In this document: one piece after another, positions 1-5,900 of the stretch | Layout of the letters: the number at the start of each line of letters is the position of its first letter | Numbering within the stretch: the stretch's first letter is position 1 | Assembly (NCBI GenBank): GCA_017528675.1 | Contig: JAFXOO010000299.1 | Coordinates: 1-9,962, forward strand | Source: Oscillospiraceae bacterium | GTDB lineage: Bacteria; Bacillota; Clostridia; Oscillospirales; Ruminococcaceae | Reading direction: 5' to 3' | Length of the DNA: 9,962 nt | Made by a program: the position numbers and the translations under genes | The notes under the pieces: generated by a model | Told to the model about the DNA's origin: nothing | Databases searched by the model: none | What the model saw: the letters and a program-made list of their open reading frames with translations, nothing else

Positions 1-15
1 CAGCATAGGGGATTT

Positions 16-95
16 CGCCGTCTGCGGACGGCGACCAGGGCTTTCAGCCCTGGACCTGACCAGCTTTTTGAAAAAAGCTGGACCAAAAACTTTTG
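16..95. repeat. Cluster of three tandem palindromes (intergenic repeat)
   Basis: Three perfect inverted repeats lie back to back. The first (16-33) has 7-bp arms CGCCGTC/GACGGCG, the second (35-53) has 8-bp arms CCAGGGCT/AGCCCTGG with a 3-nt loop, and the third (60-81) has 10-bp arms CCAGCTTTTT/AAAAAGCTGG. A short A/T stem, CAAAA/TTTTG, follows at 84-95. The second and third share the outer pattern GACC-stem-GGACC, which suggests a modular repeat built from related units. No ORF with a ribosome site is present at 1-171. The arrangement resembles the short palindromic intergenic repeats common in Ruminococcaceae, but copy number cannot be judged from this window. Confidence 0.7.
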
Positions 96-136
96 AGTTC
101 GCTCCACGCTTTCATGAATGGTTTTTTGACAGGCTG

Positions 137-163
137 AAAGCCCCTGCATATTGCAGGGGCTTT
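137..163 (-). terminator. Hairpin terminator of the glycolytic operon
   Basis: A perfect 12-bp stem (137-148 AAAGCCCCTGCA with 152-163 TGCAGGGGCTTT) and a 3-nt loop begins 8 nt past the gpmI stop codon. On the minus strand the stem ends in TTT but no longer U-tract follows, so it is a strong hairpin with a weak tail. It may terminate transcription or protect the 3' end of the mRNA. Confidence 0.7.
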
Positions 164-171
164 GTCTGTTA

Positions 172-1692
172 TCAGTCGATAATCAGGGACTTGCCGGTCA
201 TCTCGGCAGGCTGCGGGAGTTCCAGGAGCTTGAGCATCGTGGGGGCAAGATCTGCCAGCACGCCGCCTTCACGCAGCTTCACATCACCTGCACCGACAAC
301 AATCACCGGCACCGGATTGGTGGTGTGTGCAGTGAACGGAGAACCGTCCGGCTCCATCATCTTGTCAGCATTGCCGTGGTCAGCAGTGATGATCGCTGCA
401 CCGCCCTTGGCGAGAATCTTCTCCACCATGCGGCCAACGCACTCATCCACTGCCTCGACAGCCTGTACGGCCGCATCAAAGACACCCGTATGGCCGACCA
501 TGTCGCAGTTGGCATAGTTCAGGATGATGACATCGTACTTGTCGGAATCAATTGCCTCGCAGACAGCGTCGCATACCTCGTAAGCGCTCATTTCCGGCTT
601 CATATCGAAGGTCTCGACATCCGGGGACTTGATGAGGATTCTGTCCTCGCCCTCGAAGGTCTTTTCCTCGCCGCCGTTGAAGAAGAACGTTACATGCGCA
701 TACTTCTGGGTCTCGGCAATTCTGAGCTGGGTCTTGCCGCACTTGGCAAGATACTCGCCCATCGTCATGGTCAGCTCCTCCGGCGGGAAGGCAACCTCGA
801 CATTCGGCATGGTGGCGTCGTACTGTGCCATGCAGACAAAATGTACCGGGAAGCGGCCGTTTCTGCGCTCGAAGCCTGTGAAGGCATCATCCACGAAGGC
901 ACGGGTGATCTGGCGGGCACGGTCAGGACGGAAGTTCGCAAATATTACGGAATCGCCTGCCTTGATCGGCTCGGAGCCTGCGATCACGGTCGGGAGCATG
1001 AACTCATCCGTGACTTCATTGGCATAGCTGTTCTTGATGGCCTGTACCGGATCGGTCTCCTGTACGCCCTCGCCGTATACCAGCGCTGCATAGGCCTTTT
1101 CCACACGATCCCAGGCATTGTCTCTGTCCATCGCATAGAATCTGCCGGAGATCACGCCGATCTTGCCGACACCGATCTCATTCAGCTTGGCGACAGCCTC
1201 CTCCATGTACTCTGCAGCAGAGGACGGAGGAACGTCACGGCCGTCGAGGAAGGCATGGATATAGACCTTCTCCAGGCCGAAGCGCTTTGCCATCTCGACA
1301 ATGCCGAAGATGTGGGTCATGTGGGAATGCACGCCGCCCGGAGACAGAAGACCCATGATGTGCAGGGCGCTGTTGTTTGCCTTGGCGTTCTCCATGGAGT
1401 GAACGAGCGCCGGATTCTCGAAGAAATCGCCGTCCTGGATGGACTTGGTGATCTTCACGAGCTGCTGGTACACAATTCTGCCGGCACCGATATTGGTGTG
1501 GCCGACCTCGGAGTTGCCCATCTGACCGTCCGGCAGACCGACATCCAGACCGGATGCACCGATGATGGTGTTCGGTCCCTGCATGTATTTATCCAGATTC
1601 GGCTTCTTTGCGGCCATAATCGCATTGCCGTAAGCATCCGGATTGTAGCCATAGCCGTCCATAATGATAAGTGCTACGGGTTTCTTTGCCAT
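172..1692 (-). CDS. gpmI: 2,3-bisphosphoglycerate-independent phosphoglycerate mutase
   Basis: A 506-aa cytosolic enzyme that interconverts 3- and 2-phosphoglycerate in glycolysis and gluconeogenesis using two metal ions (usually Mn2+) and a phosphoserine intermediate. The length is typical for the family. Visible motifs are the N-terminal metal site IIMDGYGYN (Asp12), the catalytic serine motif GNSEVGHTNIGAGR (Ser61), FLDGRDVPP in the phosphotransferase insert, TADHGNAD (Asp438, His439) and TAHTTNPVP (His456), which together complete the alkaline-phosphatase-type metal centre. The start is supported by GGAAAGG (1702-1708) 9 nt upstream. It is the last gene of the minus-strand operon, 25 nt after a small ORF, and is followed by a hairpin. 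This is the cofactor-independent enzyme, not the dPGM (gpmA) type. Confidence 0.97.
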   Translation of the reverse strand: MAKKPVALIIMDGYGYNPDAYGNAIMAAKKPNLDKYMQGPNTIIGASGLDVGLPDGQMGNSEVGHTNIGAGRIVYQQLVKITKSIQDGDFFENPALVHSMENAKANNSALHIMGLLSPGGVHSHMTHIFGIVEMAKRFGLEKVYIHAFLDGRDVPPSSAAEYMEEAVAKLNEIGVGKIGVISGRFYAMDRDNAWDRVEKAYAALVYGEGVQETDPVQAIKNSYANEVTDEFMLPTVIAGSEPIKAGDSVIFANFRPDRARQITRAFVDDAFTGFERRNGRFPVHFVCMAQYDATMPNVEVAFPPEELTMTMGEYLAKCGKTQLRIAETQKYAHVTFFFNGGEEKTFEGEDRILIKSPDVETFDMKPEMSAYEVCDAVCEAIDSDKYDVIILNYANCDMVGHTGVFDAAVQAVEAVDECVGRMVEKILAKGGAAIITADHGNADKMMEPDGSPFTAHTTNPVPVIVVGAGDVKLREGGVLADLAPTMLKLLELPQPAEMTGKSLIID

Positions 1693-1717
1693 AAATCTCT
1701 ACCTTTCCAAAAATCAT

Positions 1718-1846
1718 TCATGTCCAGTACATGACCAGACCTGTCTTGTCATTCAGTACCATTCCCTCATCCTGAGAATCCCGGATCGAAGCGGGTTCCT
1801 TTTCCGCCAGCTTTGCGGGGGTCTGATAAGCGAAGTTGTAAGGCAT
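1718..1846 (-). CDS. Small hypothetical protein (42 aa), coupled to the upstream gene
   Basis: An unrecognised 42-aa reading frame, beginning MPYNFAYQTPAK and ending GLVMYWT. It fills most of the 162-nt gap between the membrane-protein gene and gpmI. AGGAG (1852-1856) lies 5 nt before the ATG and overlaps the TAG stop of the preceding gene (1855-1857), an arrangement typical of translational coupling. The stop lies 25 nt before gpmI, leaving room for the gpmI ribosome site. The peptide has no membrane span, Cys or His; it is charged in the middle (KEPASIRDSQDEG) and more hydrophobic at the end. It is real on gene spacing and ribosome-site grounds only. It could instead be spacer sequence with a chance frame. 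Confidence 0.55.
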   Translation of the reverse strand: MPYNFAYQTPAKLAEKEPASIRDSQDEGMVLNDKTGLVMYWT

Positions 1847-1854
1847 AGTTTCTC

Positions 1855-2568
1855 CTACGTCATCACCCGGAACTGCATCGTTCCGTAATCCAGCACGACC
1901 GCCTTCGGGTAATAATCACGCATGTAATAGACGACCGCCTTCTCAAAGACCGGCTCGTTATCGCTGACGTTCATATGCATCTGCCCTGCAAGCCAGCGCA
2001 GGTCACGCTCCTCGGCACCTCTGGCATAGCCCTGCCGGTCGTAGTAGACGGCATAGGCATCGAGCGTTTCCTTGTCGGTCGTGAAGCACAGCCATGATGT
2101 CGCATGATAATCCTGCGCAATCATAGAGCCCTGGGTGCGGAAGCTGTAATCCTCGCAGACTTCCGGCAGCTTCTCCGGGAGAATCCGCTCATAATAGGCG
2201 GCGTTGGTGCCGTAAACGCCACGGGTGTAGTCCAGCCGTTTGAGCGGATACAGGAGCTTTACCCTGTCACAGCTCATCAGAAGCGCCGTCGGCATGTAAA
2301 ATGCCACGGTCAGACAGATCACGACTGCCCGGAGCACATGCAGCAGCGTCTTCAGGTTTTCCTCGTGTTTGAGGAGCTTATGCACCACGCCGAAAATGAG
2401 ATTCCCGGCAAGTGCGATCAGAAACAGCGCACCGGTGAGCGCCGGTGTATACATCAGTGCAAATATCCACACGGGCAATACCACATGAAGTACAAGCACG
2501 ATGCTGTTCACCAGCTCCCATCCGGAGCGCTTCTGTTCTGTCTTAGCCCTCGACCGCAGCCTGAACAA
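1855..2568 (-). CDS. Hypothetical membrane protein with three N-terminal spans
   Basis: A protein of up to 237 aa of unknown function. Three hydrophobic segments are visible at about residues 19-39, 44-64 and 76-99, followed by a ~138-aa polar domain rich in Tyr and charged residues (100-237). The basic N-terminus (RLRSRAKTEQKR) favours N-in topology, which would put the C-terminal domain outside the cell. The longest frame starts at a TTG (2566-2568) inside the 3' end of tpiA, a 26-nt overlap with no ribosome site. An in-frame GTG at 2511 (GGGAG only 3 nt before it) is the other candidate and would leave ~31 nt after tpiA. The gene sits inside the glycolytic operon, and its stop overlaps the ribosome site of the next small ORF. 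No enzymatic motif was recognised. Confidence 0.8.
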   Translation of the reverse strand: MFRLRSRAKTEQKRSGWELVNSIVLVLHVVLPVWIFALMYTPALTGALFLIALAGNLIFGVVHKLLKHEENLKTLLHVLRAVVICLTVAFYMPTALLMSCDRVKLLYPLKRLDYTRGVYGTNAAYYERILPEKLPEVCEDYSFRTQGSMIAQDYHATSWLCFTTDKETLDAYAVYYDRQGYARGAEERDLRWLAGQMHMNVSDNEPVFEKAVVYYMRDYYPKAVVLDYGTMQFRVMT

Positions 2569-3319
2569 TGGTATTGAAGTCCGGAGCCTTCAGCGATGCA
2601 CCGCCGATGAGGCCGCCGTCAATGTCAGGTTTTGCCAGCAGCTCTGCCGCATTACCGGCATTCATGGAGCCGCCGTACTGAATCGTCACAGCATCAGCAG
2701 TTGCCTGATCGTAGAGCTTTGCGAGCTGCGCACGGATGAAGGCGCAGACTTCCTGTGCCTGATCCGGTGTTGCAGTCAGGCCGGTGCCGATTGCCCATAC
2801 AGGCTCATAAGCGATAACGACCTTCTTGACATCCTCCTTGGAAACCTCCCACAGGTCAAGCTTGATCTGGCGGGCAATCACTTCCTCGGTGATGTTGCAC
2901 TCACGCTCCCACTTCAGCTCACCGACGCATACAATCGGCTTGAGGCCTGCTGCCAGAGCTGCTGCGGTTCTCTTGTTGACAGTCTCGTCGGTCTCACCGA
3001 AGTACTGTCTTCTCTCGGAGTGGCCGATGACAACATACTCCACGCCGACCTCAACGAGCATATCTGCGGAGATTTCGCCGGTGAAAGCACCGCTCTTGGC
3101 GAAGTGTACATTCTCAGCACCGACCTTGATGTTGCTGCCTGCGGTAGCCGCAACAGCGGTCTCCAGATTGGTGAACGGTACACAGGTGATGACCTCTACC
3201 TTACCCTCAGCATTGGCTACGAGCGGCTTGATGGCCTCGATGAGCTCCTTGGCCTCAGGACGGGTCTTGTTCATTTTCCAGTTGCCGGCGATGATCGCCT
3301 TTCTGACTGCTTTATTCAT
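2543..3319 (-). CDS. tpiA: Triose-phosphate isomerase
   Basis: A 258-aa TIM-barrel enzyme that interconverts dihydroxyacetone phosphate and glyceraldehyde 3-phosphate in the cytosol. All catalytic elements are visible: Asn13 and Lys15 in AGNWKMN, His100 in VIGHSERR, Glu172 in YEPVWAIGTG (with flexible loop 6), the phosphate-binding YGGSMNAGN near 215-223, and GGLIGGASL near 235-243. Length is normal for the family. AAAGGAG (3329-3335) lies 9 nt before the ATG. It follows the 129-aa membrane protein by 24 nt and overlaps the downstream membrane-protein frame if that protein uses its TTG start. It is part of the pgk-tpiA-gpmI glycolytic operon. Confidence 0.97.
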   Translation of the reverse strand: MNKAVRKAIIAGNWKMNKTRPEAKELIEAIKPLVANAEGKVEVITCVPFTNLETAVAATAGSNIKVGAENVHFAKSGAFTGEISADMLVEVGVEYVVIGHSERRQYFGETDETVNKRTAAALAAGLKPIVCVGELKWERECNITEEVIARQIKLDLWEVSKEDVKKVVIAYEPVWAIGTGLTATPDQAQEVCAFIRAQLAKLYDQATADAVTIQYGGSMNAGNAAELLAKPDIDGGLIGGASLKAPDFNTIVQAAVEG

Positions 3320-3343
3320 GATTGATTACTCCTTTATTTCAGT

Positions 3344-3733
3344 TCAGACGGACAGTGCTTCCTCGTCATCGTCATGATTGGTGACGGTGTAGTCGCAGTT
3401 CTTCTTTTTCCGGAGCACAGGCTTCTGGGATTTCTGCGGCTGCCTGGGCTTCTTTCCCGGCTTCTCCTCGCCCTCCTCCGTGTGGAGGTCGTTGTTGCTC
3501 AGGATATTGATGCCGTTCTTTACCGGAGACAGCACCAGACCGATGGCAACACCCGCCAGGAAGCCAATGGTTGCCGAGATGCAGATCGGGCCGACCTGGC
3601 TCTCCCTGACCTTTTCAGCTACGGCTGCGGGCACTTCCCTGATTCTTTCAGCGATGCTGCCCTTGGTTCTGTCAGCAAGATCCAGCTCGAACGGGCCGAG
3701 CTTCAGCGGATCGAGATTGAGATTGAGTTTCAT
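3344..3733 (-). CDS. Hypothetical single-span membrane protein (129 aa)
   Basis: A 129-aa protein of unknown function placed between pgk and tpiA. Residues 1-46 are amphipathic and polar (MKLNLNLDPLKLGPFELDL, then REVPAAVAEKVRE). One membrane span at about 47-69 has the Gly-rich, small-residue pattern ATIGFLAGVAIGLVLSP. The remaining tail is strongly charged: first acidic (HTEEGEE), then basic (KPGKKPRQPQKSQKPVLRKKK), then acidic again (HDDDEEALSV). The Gly-rich span followed by a charged tail loosely recalls YtxH-type small membrane proteins, but I see no firm family match. AAAGGAGG (3741-3748) with 7-nt spacing gives a strong start. It is in the same operon as tpiA, 24 nt upstream of it. 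Confidence 0.85.
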   Translation of the reverse strand: MKLNLNLDPLKLGPFELDLADRTKGSIAERIREVPAAVAEKVRESQVGPICISATIGFLAGVAIGLVLSPVKNGINILSNNDLHTEEGEEKPGKKPRQPQKSQKPVLRKKKNCDYTVTNHDDDEEALSV

Positions 3734-3755
3734 AATACTTCCTCCTTTCAGAGGT

Positions 3756-3791
3756 CAGAGACGAGAGGCGGATTCAAGCCCCTCCTCTCTG
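3756..3791 (-). other. Intercistronic stem-loop between pgk and the next gene
   Basis: An imperfect hairpin fills the 75-nt gap after pgk. The outer 6-bp arms CAGAGA/TCTCTG (3756-3761 with 3786-3791) extend inward past single mismatches to a GG/CC pair. No T-run follows on the minus strand, so it is unlikely to be a full terminator. It may mark an mRNA processing or stability boundary, or partial attenuation, that separates pgk output from the genes downstream. Confidence 0.4.
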
Positions 3792-3808
3792 TATCTGACA
3801 AATGCCGC

Positions 3809-5029
3809 TTACTTATCAGCGATAACAGCTACGCCCGGAAGCACCTTACCCTCAAGGTACTCAAGGGATGCGCCGCCGCCGGTGGAGATGTGGCTCATCT
3901 TATCTGCAAAGCCGAGCTGCATTACGGCTGCTGCGGAATCGCCGCCGCCGATGATGGTGGTTGCATCGGTCTCTGCCAGAGCCTTTGCCACTGCGATGGT
4001 GCCCTGTGCGAGGGTCGGGTTCTCGAATACACCCATCGGGCCGTTCCAGACAACGGTCTTTGCGGTCTTTACAGCGTCAGCAAAGCGCTTCTGGGTCTCA
4101 GTACCGATATCCAGGCCCATCTTGTCAGCCGGGATGGCGTTGGAGGCAACGTTCTCAATGGCAATCGGCGCATCAATCGGATCCGGGAATGCGGCTGCAA
4201 CAGCAGTATCTACCGGCAGGAGAATCTTCTTGCCGAGGGACTCAGCCTTGGCGAGCATTTCCTTGCAGTAGTCGATCTTCTCATCATCCACGAGGGAGGT
4301 ACCGATGGAGCCGCCCTGTGCCTTGATGAAGGTGTAGGCCATACCGCCGCCGATGATGAGAGTATCGCACTTCTCCAGCAGGTTGGAGATAACGTTCAGC
4401 TTGTCAGCAACCTTTGCGCCGCCGAGGATGGCAACGAACGGACGAACCGGAACCTCTACGGCATTGCCGAGATACTGGATCTCCTTCTGCATCAGGTAAC
4501 CAACAGCAGTCTCCTTGACGAACTTGGTCACGCCTGCGGTGGAAGCATGTGCTCTGTGTGCGGAACCGAAAGCATCCATCACGAATACCTGATCGTCCAC
4601 GAGATCAGCGAGCTCCTTGGCGAACTCCTCGCCGTTCTTGGTCTCCTCTGCGCCACGGAAGCGGGTGTTCTGGAGTACAACGATATCGCCGTCAGCCATA
4701 GCTGCAACAGCAGCCTTGGCATTCTCACCGACTACAGTATCATCATCGGCGAAGGTCACCTTTGCGGAAACCAGCTCTGCGAGTCTGTCAGCAGCAGGCT
4801 TGAGGGAGAACTTCTCCTCCGGACCGTTCTTCGGCTTGCCCAGATGAGAGCACAGAACCACCTTTGCACCGCTTGCGGTGAGCTTGTTGATGGTGGGGAG
4901 TGCAGCCTGGATACGGTTATCATTGGTGATAACGCCATCCTTGAGCGGGACGTTGAAATCTACTCTGACGAGTACCTTCTTGCCCTTTACGTCGAGATCT
5001 TCTACTGTAACCTTGTTCAAACCTGCCAT
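3809..5029 (-). CDS. pgk: Phosphoglycerate kinase
   Basis: A 406-aa cytosolic enzyme that transfers phosphate from 1,3-bisphosphoglycerate to ADP, the first ATP-forming step of glycolysis. Substrate-domain motifs RVDFNVP (about 22-28), SHLGKPK, NTRF and GSAHRAHAST are present in order. The nucleotide domain shows GGAKVADK, GGGMAYTF, WNGPMGVFE, GGGDSAAA and STGGGASLE. The length is normal and both domains are complete. AAAGG (5041-5045) precedes the ATG by 11 nt, with AAAGGAT extending closer. It is the first gene of the minus-strand glycolytic operon, behind a strong promoter and a structured leader. No gap gene is adjacent in this window. Confidence 0.98.
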   Translation of the reverse strand: MAGLNKVTVEDLDVKGKKVLVRVDFNVPLKDGVITNDNRIQAALPTINKLTASGAKVVLCSHLGKPKNGPEEKFSLKPAADRLAELVSAKVTFADDDTVVGENAKAAVAAMADGDIVVLQNTRFRGAEETKNGEEFAKELADLVDDQVFVMDAFGSAHRAHASTAGVTKFVKETAVGYLMQKEIQYLGNAVEVPVRPFVAILGGAKVADKLNVISNLLEKCDTLIIGGGMAYTFIKAQGGSIGTSLVDDEKIDYCKEMLAKAESLGKKILLPVDTAVAAAFPDPIDAPIAIENVASNAIPADKMGLDIGTETQKRFADAVKTAKTVVWNGPMGVFENPTLAQGTIAVAKALAETDATTIIGGGDSAAAVMQLGFADKMSHISTGGGASLEYLEGKVLPGVAVIADK

Positions 5030-5056
5030 TGTTATGACATCCTTTCACAATAAATT

Positions 5057-5098
5057 CGGGCTGGTGCCCGTTCGGCCACGGCAAAGCCTGTCTGGCCG
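5057..5098 (-). promoter_or_regulatory. Structured 5' leader of pgk (two hairpins)
   Basis: The predicted ~70-nt pgk leader contains two stem-loops. One (5057-5070) has arms CGGGC/GCCCG and a 4-nt loop. The other (5073-5098) has 6-bp arms CGGCCA/TGGCCG with a small inner GGC-AAA-GCC stem. The latter would lie almost at the mRNA 5' end. Neither is followed by a T-run, so mRNA stabilisation or a protein or RNA control site is more likely than attenuation. No known riboswitch class was recognised. Confidence 0.45.
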
Positions 5099-5107
5099 TA
5101 CTTAATT

Positions 5108-5136
5108 ATTATACACTATTTTGAAAGAAACTGCAA
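5108..5136 (-). promoter_or_regulatory. Sigma-A promoter of the pgk operon
   Basis: On the minus strand, TTGCAG (5131-5136) and a perfect TATAAT (5108-5113) are separated by exactly 17 bp, which puts the start of transcription near 5101. Upstream of the -35 box are two A-runs (minus strand, 5141-5158) that look like an UP element, as fits a highly expressed glycolytic operon. The -35 box is also one arm of an inverted repeat, CTGCAA/TTGCAG (5131-5136 and 5155-5160), which could be an operator. Confidence 0.85.
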
Positions 5137-5185
5137 GGGGTTTTTTCTATTTTTTTGCAGCAGGGATTTATTTTCGTGTTTTCTA

Positions 5186-5214
5186 TTGCCAAACAGCCGG
5201 GAATGTGGTATACT
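5186..5214 (+). promoter_or_regulatory. Sigma-A promoter of the DUF4250 gene, extended -10
   Basis: TTGCCA (5186-5191), 17 bp, then TATACT (5209-5214), with a TGG triplet immediately before it (5206-5208) forming an extended -10 element. The start of transcription would be near 5221, close to the ribosome site. It points away from the pgk promoter, with the two -35 boxes about 50 bp apart. Confidence 0.8.
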
Positions 5215-5229
5215 ATGGTTAGCATTCTG

Positions 5230-5237
5230 AAAGGAGG
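5230..5237 (+). promoter_or_regulatory. Ribosome binding site that fixes a TTG start
   Basis: AAAGGAGG, a near-perfect Shine-Dalgarno sequence, lies 7 nt before the TTG at 5245. It shows that the DUF4250 protein starts there and not at the upstream ATG at 5155, which lies before the predicted transcription start. Confidence 0.85.
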
Positions 5238-5244
5238 CAATCCC

Positions 5245-5421
5245 TTGAATCTTCCGAATGACCCCGCAATCCTGCTGAGCTATATCAATACGCAGCTCCG
5301 GGATTTCTACCCCTCTTTCGAGGAATTCTGCAAGGCAAACGACTGTGATATGGAGTCCATCGCAGCAAAGCTGGCTATGATCGGCTACACCTATGATGCG
5401 GCACAGAACCGTTTCAGATAA
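5245..5421 (+). CDS. DUF4250 family small protein (58 aa)
   Basis: A 58-aa protein starting at TTG with the sequence (M)NLPNDPAILLSYINTQLRD. The NLPNDP opening, the central FEEFCKANDCD region and the YTYDAAQNRF ending match the DUF4250 pattern as I know it. That small conserved family in Firmicutes has no assigned function. The upstream extension to 5155 (30 more residues) is rejected because it precedes the promoter start and lacks a ribosome site. It is cytosolic and mostly helical in appearance, with no membrane span. The next gene follows 16 nt later, so the two are probably co-transcribed. Confidence 0.88.
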   Translation: MNLPNDPAILLSYINTQLRDFYPSFEEFCKANDCDMESIAAKLAMIGYTYDAAQNRFR

Positions 5422-5437
5422 GAAAGGACGACAGACA

Positions 5438-5725
5438 ATGGACGAAACCAGAGAGACTGCCGCTGTACCGGAGCAGGAGGCTGCACCGAAGCTCAAGATC
5501 ATCTGCCGGTTGCAGGAAGGCCGGTACTCCGAACAGCTTGTGGCAGAAGTGCCGGACGGCGCAGACGATGCCATGGCGCTGCTGCACGCATTTTCGCCGG
5601 AATCGCTCACCCGTAACCTGACAGAGGCCTGCGGTGACGGCTCGGTGGTCGTGTTCCGCACGGATACACGGCAGATGGAGGAATTCCGTGCGCTGCTCGA
5701 TGCACACGCTGTTTCCGGGGTGTAA
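5438..5725 (+). CDS. Hypothetical protein (95 aa)
   Basis: A 95-aa soluble protein that I do not recognise, starting at ATG 5438 (MDETRETAAVPEQ) with AAAGGAC 9 nt upstream. The frame stays open upstream to 5393 but that overlaps the DUF4250 gene and has no ribosome site. After an acidic, probably disordered N-terminus (1-18) it has a compact alpha/beta look: a strand (KLKIICRL), a helix (DDAMALLHAF), a strand (GSVVVFRT) and a C-terminal helix (RQMEEFRALLDAH). No catalytic or metal motif is evident. It lies 16 nt after the DUF4250 gene, most likely in the same transcript. Confidence 0.75.
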   Translation: MDETRETAAVPEQEAAPKLKIICRLQEGRYSEQLVAEVPDGADDAMALLHAFSPESLTRNLTEACGDGSVVVFRTDTRQMEEFRALLDAHAVSGV

Positions 5726-5734
5726 ATTCCCGGA
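5714..5734 (+). other. Stem-loop across the stop codon of the 95-aa gene
   Basis: Perfect 6-bp arms TCCGGG/CCCGGA surround the stop codon of the upstream gene. There is no T-run after it, so it is at best a weak 3' end or mRNA-stability structure. No other terminator is visible before the next promoter. Confidence 0.3.
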
Positions 5735-5805
5735 GAGCGATTGTTACACGCATTTACACGGCAGTCACAATCCTTGACAATTCTGTTAATTTTCACAAGA
5801 TGCGC

Positions 5806-5834
5806 TTGACAAGTGAAGAAGTTTATGCTACACT
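5806..5834 (+). promoter_or_regulatory. Sigma-A promoter of the zinc-ribbon gene
   Basis: A consensus TTGACA (5806-5811), a 17-bp spacer and TACACT (5829-5834), with TGC immediately before the -10 box (5826-5828) making an extended -10. The start of transcription would be near 5841, giving a ~60-nt leader with a GCCGCA/TGCGGC hairpin (5850-5863). A second TTGACA at 5774-5779 lies 32 bp upstream without a good -10 box. Confidence 0.85.
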
Positions 5835-5900
5835 TGTATACAGCAACAGGCCGCACCTGCGGCGGGCTGCAAATCTGTTTTAAGTAGGAGGGGTTTCCCG

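Noticed and set aside
151..1734. 527-aa open frame on the plus strand opposite gpmI
   Set aside because: It is a mirror of the gpmI codon pattern, has no ribosome site, and its product resembles no protein family. GpmI on the other strand has all catalytic motifs.
3374..5053. 559-aa open frame on the plus strand opposite pgk
   Set aside because: A codon-bias shadow of pgk and of the 129-aa gene; no ribosome site, no recognisable domain, and it crosses two genuine genes.
5057..5098. Riboswitch or T-box in the pgk leader
   Set aside because: Only two simple hairpins in ~70 nt; no conserved riboswitch core or T-box specifier and antiterminator features were seen.
5155..5244. Upstream ATG start for the DUF4250 gene
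   Set aside because: It lies before the predicted promoter start and has no ribosome site, whereas the TTG at 5245 has AAAGGAGG at 7 nt and matches the family N-terminus.
5116..5856. 246-aa minus-strand frame opposite the DUF4250 and 95-aa genes
   Set aside because: No ribosome site, and low-complexity Ser/Ala-rich sequence. The plus-strand genes have strong ribosome sites and a promoter.
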